NCBI RefSeq assembly: GCF_000413935.1
Contig: NZ_KE340381.1
Span: 199,209-263,208, forward strand
Direction of reading: 5' to 3'
Source: Acinetobacter colistiniresistens
GTDB lineage: Bacteria > Pseudomonadota > Gammaproteobacteria > Pseudomonadales > Moraxellaceae
DNA length: 64,000 bases
Shown here: positions 10,016-19,375 of the stretch, piece by piece
Numbering within the stretch: the stretch's first letter is position 1
Layout: each line of letters starts with the position of its first letter
Made by a program: the position numbers and the translations under genes
The notes under the pieces: generated by a model
The model's input: only the letters and a program-made list of their open reading frames with translations
What the model was told of the DNA's origin: nothing
Databases searched by the model: none

Positions 10016-10750
10016 TTAGGCCATGTATAGACCACCATTTACATGTAAAACTGTACCAGTAATGTAACTAGCCTTATCGCTGGCAAGGAAACTCACTGCA
10101 TCAGCAATATCTTGAGGTTCACCTAAACGATTTAAAGCAACTTGATCAGTCATTTTTTTACGAATCTCTTCGCTTAACTGATCAGTCATTTCAGTGGCAA
10201 TGAAACCAGGTGCAACACTGTTCACTGTAATCTGACGGCTTCCCATCTCTTTGGCTAAGCTACGACTGAACGCTTCAATCCCTGCTTTTGCTGCCGAGTA
10301 GTTCGCTTGTCCAGGATTGGCAAAGTGTGCAACCACCGAACTGATATTAATAATGCGACCAAAACGTGCTTTGGTCATGCCTTTCAATACACGCTTAGAT
10401 AAGCGGTAAACCGCTTTCAGATGGATATTGAGAATGTCATCCCAATCATCTTCAGACATACGAAGCAACAAATTATCTTTGGTAATGCCTGCATTGTTGA
10501 CCAATACCAATACTGAACCATATTTTTGCTCAATGTCTGATACCAGTGCATCAATGGCTGCGCCATCACGAACATCCAGTACAGCGCCTGTTCCATGCTC
10601 AGCAAAGCTTTCTGTCAATTTTTGCGCGCCTGCTTCAGAAGTCGCGGTACCAACTACAAAAAAACCGTCTTGAATGAGTTGCTGTGCAATCGCTGCGCCA
10701 ATACCGCGGCTTGCTCCTGTCACTAACGCAACTTTTCGTTGTTGTGTCAT
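10016..10750 (-). CDS. fabG: 3-oxoacyl-[ACP] reductase
   Basis: NADPH-dependent reductase of fatty-acid elongation. The 244-residue SDR protein shows the cofactor motif TGASRGIG near residues 14-21, NNAG, the catalytic Ser in NISSVVAHF, and YSAAKAG (Tyr-x3-Lys). It ends with the usual TGTVLHVNGGLYM. Its start overlaps the fabD stop by 4 bases, so translation is probably coupled. Confidence 0.96.
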   Translation of the reverse strand: MTQQRKVALVTGASRGIGAAIAQQLIQDGFFVVGTATSEAGAQKLTESFAEHGTGAVLDVRDGAAIDALVSDIEQKYGSVLVLVNNAGITKDNLLLRMSEDDWDDILNIHLKAVYRLSKRVLKGMTKARFGRIINISSVVAHFANPGQANYSAAKAGIEAFSRSLAKEMGSRQITVNSVAPGFIATEMTDQLSEEIRKKMTDQVALNRLGEPQDIADAVSFLASDKASYITGTVLHVNGGLYMA

Positions 10751-11739
10751 GCAATTTTTCCTTCTGCCACTAACACTGCGTTTAGGGCATCTTCCATACG
10801 TGCTTTGCTATCAATGGCAAATGCTTTTTCTATGTTCGGTAATCGCTTGGCAAGATTACTGAGCACGGTACCTGGTCCACATTCAACCACATACTGAATA
10901 CCCTGATCTTGCAGATATTGCATGGTCCGTGTCCATTGAACTGACTGATACAACTGAGCCGTTAATGCCTGACGTAACTGGGCAACATCTGTCGCGATTT
11001 CCGCGTTGACATTTTGTATTACAGGAAGGCATGGTAGCTCAATGGCAGTTTGTTCCAAAGCTTCCGCAAACTTTTCTGCGGCTGGCTTCATCAAGGTACA
11101 ATGTGAAGGCACCGAAACAGGCAATGCGATGGCCTTACCTGATTGTTCTTTTGCTTCTGCCATGACTTGCTGAACCAAAGCCGTGCTACCTGCAATCACA
11201 ACCTGCCCTTGTGCATTATAATTTGCAGCTTCAACCGAGCCTTGTCCCGCAGCAGAGGCATTGGCATTCTGACAAAGCTCAATCACTTTTTCATCCGCCA
11301 AACCAAGAATGGCCGCCATTGCACCTGTACCCTGAGGAACAGCGCTCTGCATCAATTTGCCACGCAAATGAACCAGTTTCACCGCATCAGCCAAGGTCAT
11401 TGCTTCTGCAGCAACCAACGCGCTGTATTCTCCCAAAGAGTGTCCAGCCAAGTACTTCGGTGCGATACCGCCCAATTCTAACCAAACACGCCACAAGGCA
11501 ATACTTGCAGTCAGCAACACAGGTTGAGTGTTTTCAGTTTGATCTAAACCCTCGCCGCTTTGGGCAATCTGCCAAAGATCAAAACCAAGCGCTGCTGATG
11601 CTTCTGCAAATGTATCTTGTACGACACTAAACTGCTCTGCAAGTTCAGCCAGCATACCTGCTTTTTGTGAGCCCTGACCCGGAAAAACAAATGCTGTTTT
11701 TGTTGCTTGAGCTGCCTGCTCAAGTCGTTTAGTCGACAT
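10747..11739 (-). CDS. fabD: Malonyl-CoA:ACP transacylase
   Basis: Loads malonyl groups onto ACP. The protein shows AFVFPGQGSQKAGM at the N-terminus, the nucleophile in GHSLGEYSALVAA, and the catalytic His in the PSHCTLM segment. The start at 11739 (MSTKRLEQ) is preceded by AAGGAT and gives 330 residues. The longer frame to 11829 adds a non-conserved tail and is rejected. It is the first gene of fabD-fabG-acpP. Confidence 0.95.
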   Translation of the reverse strand: MSTKRLEQAAQATKTAFVFPGQGSQKAGMLAELAEQFSVVQDTFAEASAALGFDLWQIAQSGEGLDQTENTQPVLLTASIALWRVWLELGGIAPKYLAGHSLGEYSALVAAEAMTLADAVKLVHLRGKLMQSAVPQGTGAMAAILGLADEKVIELCQNANASAAGQGSVEAANYNAQGQVVIAGSTALVQQVMAEAKEQSGKAIALPVSVPSHCTLMKPAAEKFAEALEQTAIELPCLPVIQNVNAEIATDVAQLRQALTAQLYQSVQWTRTMQYLQDQGIQYVVECGPGTVLSNLAKRLPNIEKAFAIDSKARMEDALNAVLVAEGKIA

Positions 11740-11869
11740 ATAAAAATCCTTAAAATGGTCTATCGCCAGTTTCATCAACTCCCATGATTCTACATGAGAA
11801 TGACAACAGACTCTTTTCCGATGCGGCAATTTACCATTGATTAAATCGTTTTTTAATTGCGAAAAACAA

Positions 11870-11899
11870 CAAAAAAGGGAGCTTTCGCTCCCATTTTTT
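11870..11899 (-). terminator. Terminator after rpmF
   Basis: GGGAGC/GCTCCC hairpin with a 4-base loop and T run on the minus strand, between rpmF and fabD. Confidence 0.85.
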
Positions 11900-11936
11900 C
11901 TATACTTTAAGCTAACGCTTAATGCATATGGTTCAA

Positions 11937-12122
11937 TTATTCAGCATCAGCTGCTTTAGCGAATAATTGACGACCACGGTAAATACCGTCTTTAGTCACG
12001 TGGTGACGACGATGAGTTTCACCAGTAGTTTGGTCTACAGATAATGCATTCTCGGTTAAAGCGTCATGTGAACGGCGCATGTCACGGCGAGAGCGACTTT
12101 TACGGTTTTGCTGAACGGCCAT
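11937..12122 (-). CDS. rpmF: 50S ribosomal protein L32
   Basis: A 61-residue basic protein starting [21 protein letters not shown]. It has the RRHHV segment typical of L32 but no zinc-binding cysteines, the usual form in this group. The ATG is preceded by AAGGAG. It follows yceD by 75 bases, the conserved yceD-rpmF pairing of gammaproteobacteria. Confidence 0.96.
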   Translation of the reverse strand: MAVQQNRKSRSRRDMRRSHDALTENALSVDQTTGETHRRHHVTKDGIYRGRQLFAKAADAE

Positions 12123-12197
12123 GATGGCTCCTTACAAAGATCGAAAAAATGGATCAGAAACAAATTCAGTTGTCTTAACTCAACATTATATCACAAA

Positions 12198-12758
12198 TTA
12201 TGAGTTAAGTTTACCCTTCAAACTTGCCAAAACATCAAACGGGTTATCCCGCTTCTCTTCGACAACGTCCTGAATGGCAGGTCGATGCTTATGCTCACAA
12301 ACATCATGCTTGGGAGATAAAGGCATCAACAATAACAGTTCATCTTCTAGTAGTGCGAGCAAATCAATCGAAGCAGGTGTATCAAAATCACCCTTTTTCG
12401 AAGACTCACTTTCACCTAAAACGATGAAATCAGCATCCTCATCCAAGCGCTCTATCAGTGACTCATCATCGATCAAAGCCAAATGGAAGTTTGAAACAAG
12501 TTCAGTTTCAACAGTATCCAAACAACGTTGGCATTCCATTGGAACTTTCGTTTCAATATGTCCATCCAGCCATACAATGCGATGATATGCATCCATTGAT
12601 AGCTTACAGTCTACGTTGATCAATCGATCATTAATTGATCCAACAGCTTCACGAGCGATACGAGCAAAGCGAGACAATGGCAGTGTGCCTGACCATGTAA
12701 AGCCCTGTTCAGCCCATTTAAACGGCTCAATCTGTGCCGGAAAGGTATTTGCTGACAT
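12198..12758 (-). CDS. yceD: YceD/DUF177 family protein
   Basis: A 186-residue acidic protein of the DUF177 family. The family signature CQRCLDTV lies near residues 94-101, and the usual acidic middle (ERLDEDADFIVLGE) and C-terminus with HKHRPAI are present. In other bacteria YceD is linked to 23S rRNA synthesis or processing. The adjacent rpmF fits that role; function here is inferred. Confidence 0.9.
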   Translation of the reverse strand: MSANTFPAQIEPFKWAEQGFTWSGTLPLSRFARIAREAVGSINDRLINVDCKLSMDAYHRIVWLDGHIETKVPMECQRCLDTVETELVSNFHLALIDDESLIERLDEDADFIVLGESESSKKGDFDTPASIDLLALLEDELLLLMPLSPKHDVCEHKHRPAIQDVVEEKRDNPFDVLASLKGKLNS

Positions 12759-12854
12759 AATTAAGGCGGCAATTCTACAAATTCATCGGTACTCTGTCAA
12801 AGATTAAGATACAATTTTGCACTTCTTTAGACAGAACTCGGGGTAAATTAAGCA

Positions 12855-13517
12855 ATGCACCTGTTGCAGCCGCAACTTGAAGTAACAACTTCATTACTTG
12901 TTAGCACCCATTCAACCTCTGCTCCTGCGTTAATGCCAGACCAAGTGCAACGCTCATCTTGGCAAAAGTTAACATCAGAACCAGAACAGGTCGATTGGCT
13001 TATTTTACACTTTAATCACTGGTTTTCCCACCATAATGTGACACTAGTTAAAGGTGATTTTGAACCAGAATATTTCCCAGCGACAAATCAGCATGCCGCA
13101 AGAATCCAATTTGCCCACGGTTTCTTTAATAGTGCCCTGCATGAAATCAGCCATTGGAGCATTTCTGGCGCGCAACGTCGCCTATTGCCTGATCTTGGTT
13201 ATTGGTATGCGCCAGATGGTCGAACCGCCGAACAACAAGCCTTATTTGAGCAAGTCGAAATCAAACCACAAGCGATTGAATGGTTGTTTGCGACTGCCTT
13301 TGGTCGGAAATTTCGTGTCTCTTTGGATAATTTAACCGGCGACAGCGGCAATGGCCAGCACTTTAAAGATCATGTCTTTGCACAAGTACAGCGTTATTTT
13401 TCTGGCGAAGCTAAATTGCCACGCGACGCTGCACATTTCATTCATTACATCTGCCATTGCACACGGAATAGTACACCATTACAACGAGATGAATTTAAAC
13501 GCGAAGACCTTGATTAA
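12855..13517 (+). CDS. epmC: EpmC (YfcM)-like elongation factor P hydroxylase
   Basis: The central part closely follows the E. coli YfcM pattern: ALHEISHWSISG (HExxH-like metal site), then RRLLPDLGYWYAPDGR, FEQVEIKPQAIEWLF and SLDNL. EpmC hydroxylates the beta-lysylated residue of EF-P after EpmA/EpmB action. The 220-residue length includes about 35 extra N-terminal residues, so a later start is possible. epmA, epmB and efp are not in the window. Confidence 0.85.
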   Translation: MHLLQPQLEVTTSLLVSTHSTSAPALMPDQVQRSSWQKLTSEPEQVDWLILHFNHWFSHHNVTLVKGDFEPEYFPATNQHAARIQFAHGFFNSALHEISHWSISGAQRRLLPDLGYWYAPDGRTAEQQALFEQVEIKPQAIEWLFATAFGRKFRVSLDNLTGDSGNGQHFKDHVFAQVQRYFSGEAKLPRDAAHFIHYICHCTRNSTPLQRDEFKREDLD

Positions 13518-13604
13518 AAGACAAAATTGTCACATCTAATGCTTGCAACTTAACCATAACCCGTTTCATACTAAATTTAGCCATATAGATCAGGGAGTTC
13601 AAAG

Positions 13605-14222
13605 ATGTTGCATTTACATATTCATCCTGAGAATCCACAGGCTCGCTTAATTACCCAAGCGGTAGAACGTATTCGTGCAGGTGATGTGGTGGTTTATCCC
13701 ACCGATGCAGCTTATGCGATTGGTTGCCAAATCGGCAATAAAAGTGCAATGGAACGGATTGCACAAATTCGTGGCTTAGGCCCGAAGCATCAATATGCCA
13801 TTATGTGTTGTGATTTATCTGACATTGCGACCTATGCCAAAGTTGATAATGCCATGTATCGCTTATTGAAAAATAATACCCCCGCAGTCACCACCTTTAT
13901 TTTGCCCGCGACTAGCGAAGTGCCAAAACGTTTAATGCATCCAAAGAAAAAAACCATTGGTCTGCGTATTCCAAGTAATCCTGTTGCGCAGGCCTTATTA
14001 CAAGAACTGGGTGAACCGTTGTTAACCAGTACTCTGATTTTACCTGATCAAAAAGATCCGCTAGATGATCCTTATGATATTGAAAACCAGTTAGGCAAAC
14101 GTATAGATGTATTTATCGACAGCGGCTTCGGTACCTTATCCACCACCAGTATTGTGGATTTATCTGGAGAAAATCCTGAAATCGTACGTCGTGGTGTCGG
14201 TGATGTCAGTGCTTTTGAATAA
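13605..14222 (+). CDS. yciO: YciO family (Sua5/YciO/YrdC) protein
   Basis: A 205-residue YrdC-fold protein. Visible features are DVVVYPTDAAYAIGC near residues 27-41, IRGLGPKHQYAIMC, PKRLMHPKKKTIGLRIP and the ending VRRGVGDVSAFE. These match YciO rather than TsaC (which has KxR/SxN variations). The YrdC fold binds RNA and ATP-like ligands. YciO's cellular role is less clear than that of TsaC. Confidence 0.88.
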   Translation: MLHLHIHPENPQARLITQAVERIRAGDVVVYPTDAAYAIGCQIGNKSAMERIAQIRGLGPKHQYAIMCCDLSDIATYAKVDNAMYRLLKNNTPAVTTFILPATSEVPKRLMHPKKKTIGLRIPSNPVAQALLQELGEPLLTSTLILPDQKDPLDDPYDIENQLGKRIDVFIDSGFGTLSTTSIVDLSGENPEIVRRGVGDVSAFE

Positions 14223-14232
14223 GCACTGATCT

Positions 14233-14949
14233 TTAATCAATCAAAAAATCAGACAATCGCTGTTTTTGAAAACCTTGCGCATCAAAGTTATCAGGACTGA
14301 GCCATTGTTGATAAATTTTTTCTAAATCAGGCCATTCTTCATCAAGGATTGAAAACCATGCGGTATTACGGTTATGCCCTTTGGTAATCCGATCTTGACG
14401 GAATAAACCTTCGTACTGAAAACCAAACCGTAAAGCAGCAGCTTTAGAAGGTGCATTACAATCATCACATTTCCACTCTACACGTCTAAACCCGTGAGCA
14501 AAACATTGTTGTAACAGTAAAAACATCGTTTCAGTTGAAGCTTTAGATTTTTTCATTCGATGGGAAAAATAAACATTGCCGATTTCAATTACCCCCAGTT
14601 CCAGTCTTGGATTTAACAATGCAATCCAGCCTTGAATTTCTCCATCGACTTCTATGAGGAAATGTGTAGAGCCATTAAAACCAAATAGATTTTGTAAATC
14701 CTGTTTTAACAAAATCTGGCTTTGCGGTGCGACATAAGGTAAATAAGTCCAACATGCTGCATTGGGCTCTGTGACAACCACTTGCCAAATCTGACTGGCC
14801 GCCTGATCAGAGATTTCATCGACGATATGAATCAGTCTTAAGGAGTGACTCACGAGATCGCTGCTGATTAGCTGGCTAGGTGGATGGTCTAAGGCAAAGC
14901 CAACGGTTTGTCCAAATGGGTTCTGCTGTGTTTTTAAATATTGTTTCAT
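14233..14949 (-). CDS. GNAT family N-acetyltransferase (RimL-like)
   Basis: A 238-residue acetyltransferase. The C-terminal half carries the GNAT core: IEIGNVYFSHRMKKSKAS, the LLLQQCFAHGFRRVEWKCD strand, and NAPSKAAALRFGFQYEGLFRQ, the usual acetyl-CoA site of RimJ/RimL-type enzymes. The substrate is unknown. The stop is about 10 bases from the convergent yciO stop. Confidence 0.85.
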   Translation of the reverse strand: MKQYLKTQQNPFGQTVGFALDHPPSQLISSDLVSHSLRLIHIVDEISDQAASQIWQVVVTEPNAACWTYLPYVAPQSQILLKQDLQNLFGFNGSTHFLIEVDGEIQGWIALLNPRLELGVIEIGNVYFSHRMKKSKASTETMFLLLQQCFAHGFRRVEWKCDDCNAPSKAAALRFGFQYEGLFRQDRITKGHNRNTAWFSILDEEWPDLEKIYQQWLSPDNFDAQGFQKQRLSDFLID

Positions 14950-15010
14950 GGCAATTTATCATTTAAATAAAATAATGATTTCGCTGCTCATTTAAGCATA
15001 CGTTTTTTCT

Positions 15011-15190
15011 ATGGCCGATATAATCTTGCATAAATACAGAAAATACCCTGAGAAGTTTAAGGTTTTTGTAAGTCAGCAATTTATTAAATTGGCAATTTCG
15101 ATTACAATAGGCCTGCTCTTGGTAGCATGTGCCTCTCTTCGCACAAAAAATTATATCTTTCATGCTTTTGAAAATTCGCGTGGCTTATAA
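15011..15190 (+). CDS. Small putative lipoprotein upstream of scpA
   Basis: A 59-residue frame with ATG at 15011. A hydrophobic stretch (LAISITIGLLLVAC) ends in a lipobox LVAC near residue 40, followed by a short polar tail. The n-region is unusually long for a lipoprotein signal (about 27 residues), so the true start may lie further in. It stops 5 bases before the scpA start. It may be real or chance; I do not recognise a family. Confidence 0.4.
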   Translation: MADIILHKYRKYPEKFKVFVSQQFIKLAISITIGLLLVACASLRTKNYIFHAFENSRGL

Positions 15191-15195
15191 CGGTA

Positions 15196-15990
15196 ATGAA
15201 CCAAATTCTCCCCAAAACTTTGGAGTCCACTCCTTCCATTCGCGTGCTTGACGAGTGGCAAGAAGTCATACCTGAAGATTTATATATACCGCCTGCTGCG
15301 TTTGAAATTTTACTGGAACAATTTGAAGGTCCCTTAGATTTTCTGATTTATCTGATTCAAAAAAATGGCTTTGATTTATTGCAGGTCGATATTTCTCCGA
15401 TTGCAACCCAATATCTGTCCTATATGGATAGCATGAAATCACTCAATATCGAATTAACTGCAGATTATATGGTGATGGCTGCATTACTGGCTGATCTGAA
15501 ATCACGCCTACTTCTACCAAAACCTGTTGCTGTTGATCAGTTTGAAAAAGATCCGAAACAGGAATTGATTGATCGTTTAGAAACCTATTTACGTATCAAG
15601 CAAGCGGCTGAACGATTGGGGCAAATGCCAATTTTCGAGCGCGATACTTTTAGTACCAATGTCAGTATTGGGCATATTGCCCCGATTTATGAAGGCTATG
15701 ATGTTGCCGCCTTGCACGATGCTTTATTTTGCGTCTTCAACCGCCCAGAACCGATCACCCATGTGGTGGCACAAGAGCCCGTCCTCTTAGAAGAACGTAT
15801 TGCCTTTATTGAAAGCCAACTGGCATCAGGTGAAGCCTTGAGTTTTATTGAGTTATTAAATCCGATGCAAGGCCGTATGGGTATGGTCGTTACGTTTATG
15901 GCGGTACTTGAACTGACACGTCAGCAAAAAATTCAAATTATTCATACCGGAATTGAAGCTCCCTTAACGATTCAAGGAGTGACGGCATGA
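15196..15990 (+). CDS. scpA: Segregation and condensation protein A
   Basis: Kleisin subunit that bridges an SMC dimer in chromosome condensation. The 264-residue protein shows the ScpA signature FEILLEQFEGPLDFLIYLIQ followed by LLQVDISPIATQYL and LLADLKSRLLLPKP. The C-terminal winged-helix region includes VVTFMAVLELTRQQKI. The stop overlaps the scpB start by 4 bases. The SMC partner gene is at the other end of the window. Confidence 0.95.
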   Translation: MNQILPKTLESTPSIRVLDEWQEVIPEDLYIPPAAFEILLEQFEGPLDFLIYLIQKNGFDLLQVDISPIATQYLSYMDSMKSLNIELTADYMVMAALLADLKSRLLLPKPVAVDQFEKDPKQELIDRLETYLRIKQAAERLGQMPIFERDTFSTNVSIGHIAPIYEGYDVAALHDALFCVFNRPEPITHVVAQEPVLLEERIAFIESQLASGEALSFIELLNPMQGRMGMVVTFMAVLELTRQQKIQIIHTGIEAPLTIQGVTA

Positions 15991-16586
15991 ATTTAGATCA
16001 ATTTGAGCAAAATGAAGGCATGTCATTTGAAGACATTCATCATGAGGTTTTATTGCAAATTGAAGCGATTTTATTCGCCAGTGACTCCCCAGTTTCTCTT
16101 GCGCGCCTAAAAGAAGCCTTTCAAAACCAATATAATAAGCAACAATTACGTACGTTTTTACAACAGCTTGCGATGTTGCAACATGGCCGATCCATCGAGT
16201 TGATTGAAACGGCGCAAGGTTTCCGCTTTCAAGTACGTGCTAAATATCGAAATGTTATCGCACAGGTTTGGCCAGAACGCCCAACCAAATTATCACCGTC
16301 ATTACTCGAAACAGTCGCAGTGATTGCTTACCATCAGCCTGTCACGCGTGCTGATATTGAACAAATTCGTGGTGTATCCAACAATAGCCAGAATTTAAGA
16401 ACGCTTTTTGACTGGAACTGGATTAAAGAAGCTGGTTTCAGAGATTTACCTGGAAGACCTGCGTTGTTAATTACAACGCCCCAATTTTTAAATGCATTTG
16501 GTTTAGCTTCGCTAGGCCAATTGCCTCCCCTGCAGAACGCCAAGGAAGCATTCATGGCTCTCGATGCACATGCACCGAAGTCTTGA
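15987..16586 (+). CDS. scpB: Segregation and condensation protein B
   Basis: A 199-residue dimeric winged-helix partner of ScpA. Visible features are IEAILFASDSPVS at the N-terminus, TKLSPSLLETVAVIAYHQPVTRADIEQIRG and the DLPGRPALLITT motif. It is translationally coupled to scpA (4-base overlap) and is followed by rluB after 41 bases, a common gene order. Confidence 0.95.
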   Translation: MNLDQFEQNEGMSFEDIHHEVLLQIEAILFASDSPVSLARLKEAFQNQYNKQQLRTFLQQLAMLQHGRSIELIETAQGFRFQVRAKYRNVIAQVWPERPTKLSPSLLETVAVIAYHQPVTRADIEQIRGVSNNSQNLRTLFDWNWIKEAGFRDLPGRPALLITTPQFLNAFGLASLGQLPPLQNAKEAFMALDAHAPKS

Positions 16587-16627
16587 GAAGGTGAACTGTT
16601 GATCATTATGTCTAAGGTTGTGCTGTC

Positions 16628-17572
16628 ATGAGTGAAAAATTACAAAAGGTTTTAGCGAGAGTCGGGTTAGGCTCGCGTCGCTATATGGAGGAAGTCATTG
16701 CTGCTGGTCGTGTCAGTATCAATGGTCAAATTGCCCAAGTCGGTGAACGTATCGAACCGGGTGATGAGCTTCGTATCGATGGTCGTAAAGTACAATTCCA
16801 AATTGAAGACGAAATCCGTCGTCGTGTTTTAATTTACTATAAGCCAGAAGGTGAAATTTGCTCACGCAATGACCCTGAAAAGCGTCCTACCGTATTTGAT
16901 CATTTGCCGCAAATCGCCAATGACCGCTGGGTAATGGTCGGTCGTCTGGACATTAACAGTACTGGTTTGTTGTTATTCACCAATGATGGTGAACTTGCCA
17001 ACCGTTTAATGCACCCTTCAAACGAAGTTGAACGTGAATACGCGGTTCGTGTGATGGGCGAAGTAACGCCTCAAATTCGCAATAACATGCTGAAAGGGGT
17101 TGAGCTTGAAGATGGTCCAGCCAAGTTTGAATCATTCTCTGAAATTGGTGGTGACGGGATCAACCGTTGGTATCAAGTGGTGGTGAAAGAAGGCCGTAAC
17201 CGCGAAGTTCGCCGTATCTTTGAATCACAAAGCCTGAAAGTCAGCCGCTTATTGCGTACCCGTTATGGCACGGTCATTTTACCGCGTGAGTTACGTACAG
17301 GTCGCTGGATGGAGCTGGATAAAACCGATATCGACAACTTGGCAAAATCAGTGGAATTAAAACCACGTCAAGGGACAGGTTTATTCGGTATGGCAAAACG
17401 TCGTACCGAGCGTATGGCCGACAAGCCTATGGCCGCGCGTCGTGGTGGTTACCTACGTCAACAACGCCGTGATGACGAACAAGACCAATCACAGCAACGT
17501 TCAGGCGCAAATGGCAACAACAATAATGGTCGTAAAACCATTGGTTTCAATAAAGGTTTTAAAAAGTTCTAA
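16628..17572 (+). CDS. rluB: 23S rRNA pseudouridine synthase B
   Basis: Makes pseudouridine 2605 of 23S rRNA. An S4 domain (EKLQKVLARVGLGSRRY ... INGQ) occupies about residues 1-60. The catalytic domain has the active-site motif GRLDINSTGLLLFTNDG and the KEGRNREVRRIF segment. The last 60 residues are Arg/Gln/Asn-rich and disordered, as in other RluB proteins. A strong bidirectional terminator follows. Confidence 0.93.
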   Translation: MSEKLQKVLARVGLGSRRYMEEVIAAGRVSINGQIAQVGERIEPGDELRIDGRKVQFQIEDEIRRRVLIYYKPEGEICSRNDPEKRPTVFDHLPQIANDRWVMVGRLDINSTGLLLFTNDGELANRLMHPSNEVEREYAVRVMGEVTPQIRNNMLKGVELEDGPAKFESFSEIGGDGINRWYQVVVKEGRNREVRRIFESQSLKVSRLLRTRYGTVILPRELRTGRWMELDKTDIDNLAKSVELKPRQGTGLFGMAKRRTERMADKPMAARRGGYLRQQRRDDEQDQSQQRSGANGNNNNGRKTIGFNKGFKKF

Positions 17573-17590
17573 TCTTTTTTCCTTTAAAAT

Positions 17591-17620
17591 AAAAAAACGC
17601 TCTGATCAGAGCGTTTTTTT
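17591..17620. terminator. Bidirectional terminator between rluB and the ABC ATPase gene
   Basis: AAAAAAACGCTCTGATCAGA core palindrome with flanking A and T runs, suiting convergent genes. Confidence 0.9.
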
Positions 17621-17631
17621 ATGCCTTGCTT

Positions 17632-19362
17632 TTAATGAGGGTGGGCAATCCCCTGAGGAATCGCATTCAGCAACTTTTTGGTATATTCATGTTGTGGATG
17701 GAGGTACAGCTCATCCGAATTGGCGATTTCCACCAACTCACCATGATTCATGACCATTACCTGATCTGAAATATATTTCACCACCGATAAATCATGGGAA
17801 ATAAAGATATAACTCAGACCAAACTCATCTTGCAGGTCCTGCAATAAATTCAGCACCTGTGCTTGTACCGATACATCCAGCGCAGAAACCGATTCATCAC
17901 AAATCAAAATCTCAGGTTTTAAGGTCAAGCAACGTGCAATCGCAATCCGTTGTCGCTGCCCGCCAGAGAACTCATGCGGATAGCGATCATATGCTTGCGC
18001 GGGTAGGCTTACCCTTTCCAGTAATTCCAAAGCAATCTTTTTACGTTCTGCATCATTCTGCCCAATGCCATGAATTCGCATCGGCTCCAATAGAATCTGT
18101 CCGATGGTAAAACGGGGATTAAGCGATGCATACGGATTCTGGAAAATAATCTGAATCTTGCGCTGGTACTGACAAAACTCTTTCTCACTCATGGCAAGAA
18201 TATCTTTGCCGCCAATTAATGCCTGCCCACCGGTTGCTTCATGTAAGCGCATCAGTAACAAGCCCACTGTAGTTTTACCTGAACCAGACTCGCCAACCAG
18301 CCCTAAAGTTTTACCTTTTGCAAGCTGAAAAGAGACCCCTTTCACCGCTTGAAATTCGTCACGCCCCCACAATCCTTTACGGCTATAAAACGACTTTTTC
18401 AGATCTTTGACCTCTAAAATGATCTGCTCATTTCCCGTCAGCCCTCTAGACCGCTGCTTTAAATTCAACTCAGATAAATTGGCCACTTCAACCAATTGTC
18501 CATTTTCCTGCTTCATAAAATCACTGGTCACAGGTAAACGATATGGACGAGTCGAGAGCTGTGGACGACAATGCAGCAAAGCACGGGTATACACATCTTG
18601 TGGTTGTTCCAGCACCTGTGCAACAGGACCAGATTCACGAATCTCGCCATGTCGCATCACAATCACTTCATCTGCGATTTCCCCGACCAAAGCCAGATCA
18701 TGGGTAATAAACAGCATCGACATTTCATGACGTTGCCGTAAAGACTCCAGTAAATCAATAATCTGCTTCTGAATCGTGACATCCAAAGCCGTGGTCGGCT
18801 CATCCGCAATCAATAGCTTAGGTTCACAGGCAATTGCCATCGCAATCATCACCCGTTGTTGCTGGCCTCCTGAAAGCTGACTCGGATAAGCATCAATCTT
18901 GGTTTCGGGTGCTGGTATACCCACTTCTCGAAGTAGCTCTAATACACGTCCTCGCGCTTGCTTGCGCCCCATACCTAAATGAATACACAATACCTCGGCA
19001 ATCTGGTCGCCTACAGTAAAGACTGGATTCAGTGAGGACATTGGTTCCTGAAAAATCATGGCAATGTCTTTACCACAGATCTTTCGAATTTCTTTGGCCG
19101 ATAAATTCAGTAAGTCTTTTCCCTCAAAGCTGATTTGGCTCTGTTCTGCAATCTGGCTTTGCCCTTTGGGCAACAACCCCATCACCGCAAGGGAAGTGAC
19201 CGATTTGCCACTGCCCGACTCTCCAACCAAAGCCACGGTCTTGTTTTTCGGAATGGAAAATGAAATGCCTTTGACCGTTTCAATCCACTGTTTATTTTCA
19301 CCTTTAAAGCTGACATGGAGATTGTCTACATGTAATAGCGTCGTTTCATTTTGATCTTGCAT
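17632..19362 (-). CDS. Fused double ATPase of a peptide ABC importer (YejF/DppDF-like)
   Basis: Two complete ABC ATPase domains in one 576-residue chain. The first has Walker A GESGSGKS, signature LSGGQQQRV and Walker B LLIADEPTTALD. The second has GESGSGKT, FSGGQRQRI and ILICDESVSALD. Both have the C-terminal extensions typical of oligopeptide transporters. It is the last gene of a six-gene uptake operon. GGAGAGA precedes the ATG. Domain fusion is as in YejF. Confidence 0.92.
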   Translation of the reverse strand: MQDQNETTLLHVDNLHVSFKGENKQWIETVKGISFSIPKNKTVALVGESGSGKSVTSLAVMGLLPKGQSQIAEQSQISFEGKDLLNLSAKEIRKICGKDIAMIFQEPMSSLNPVFTVGDQIAEVLCIHLGMGRKQARGRVLELLREVGIPAPETKIDAYPSQLSGGQQQRVMIAMAIACEPKLLIADEPTTALDVTIQKQIIDLLESLRQRHEMSMLFITHDLALVGEIADEVIVMRHGEIRESGPVAQVLEQPQDVYTRALLHCRPQLSTRPYRLPVTSDFMKQENGQLVEVANLSELNLKQRSRGLTGNEQIILEVKDLKKSFYSRKGLWGRDEFQAVKGVSFQLAKGKTLGLVGESGSGKTTVGLLLMRLHEATGGQALIGGKDILAMSEKEFCQYQRKIQIIFQNPYASLNPRFTIGQILLEPMRIHGIGQNDAERKKIALELLERVSLPAQAYDRYPHEFSGGQRQRIAIARCLTLKPEILICDESVSALDVSVQAQVLNLLQDLQDEFGLSYIFISHDLSVVKYISDQVMVMNHGELVEIANSDELYLHPQHEYTKKLLNAIPQGIAHPH

Positions 19363-19375
19363 AATTATCTCTCCG

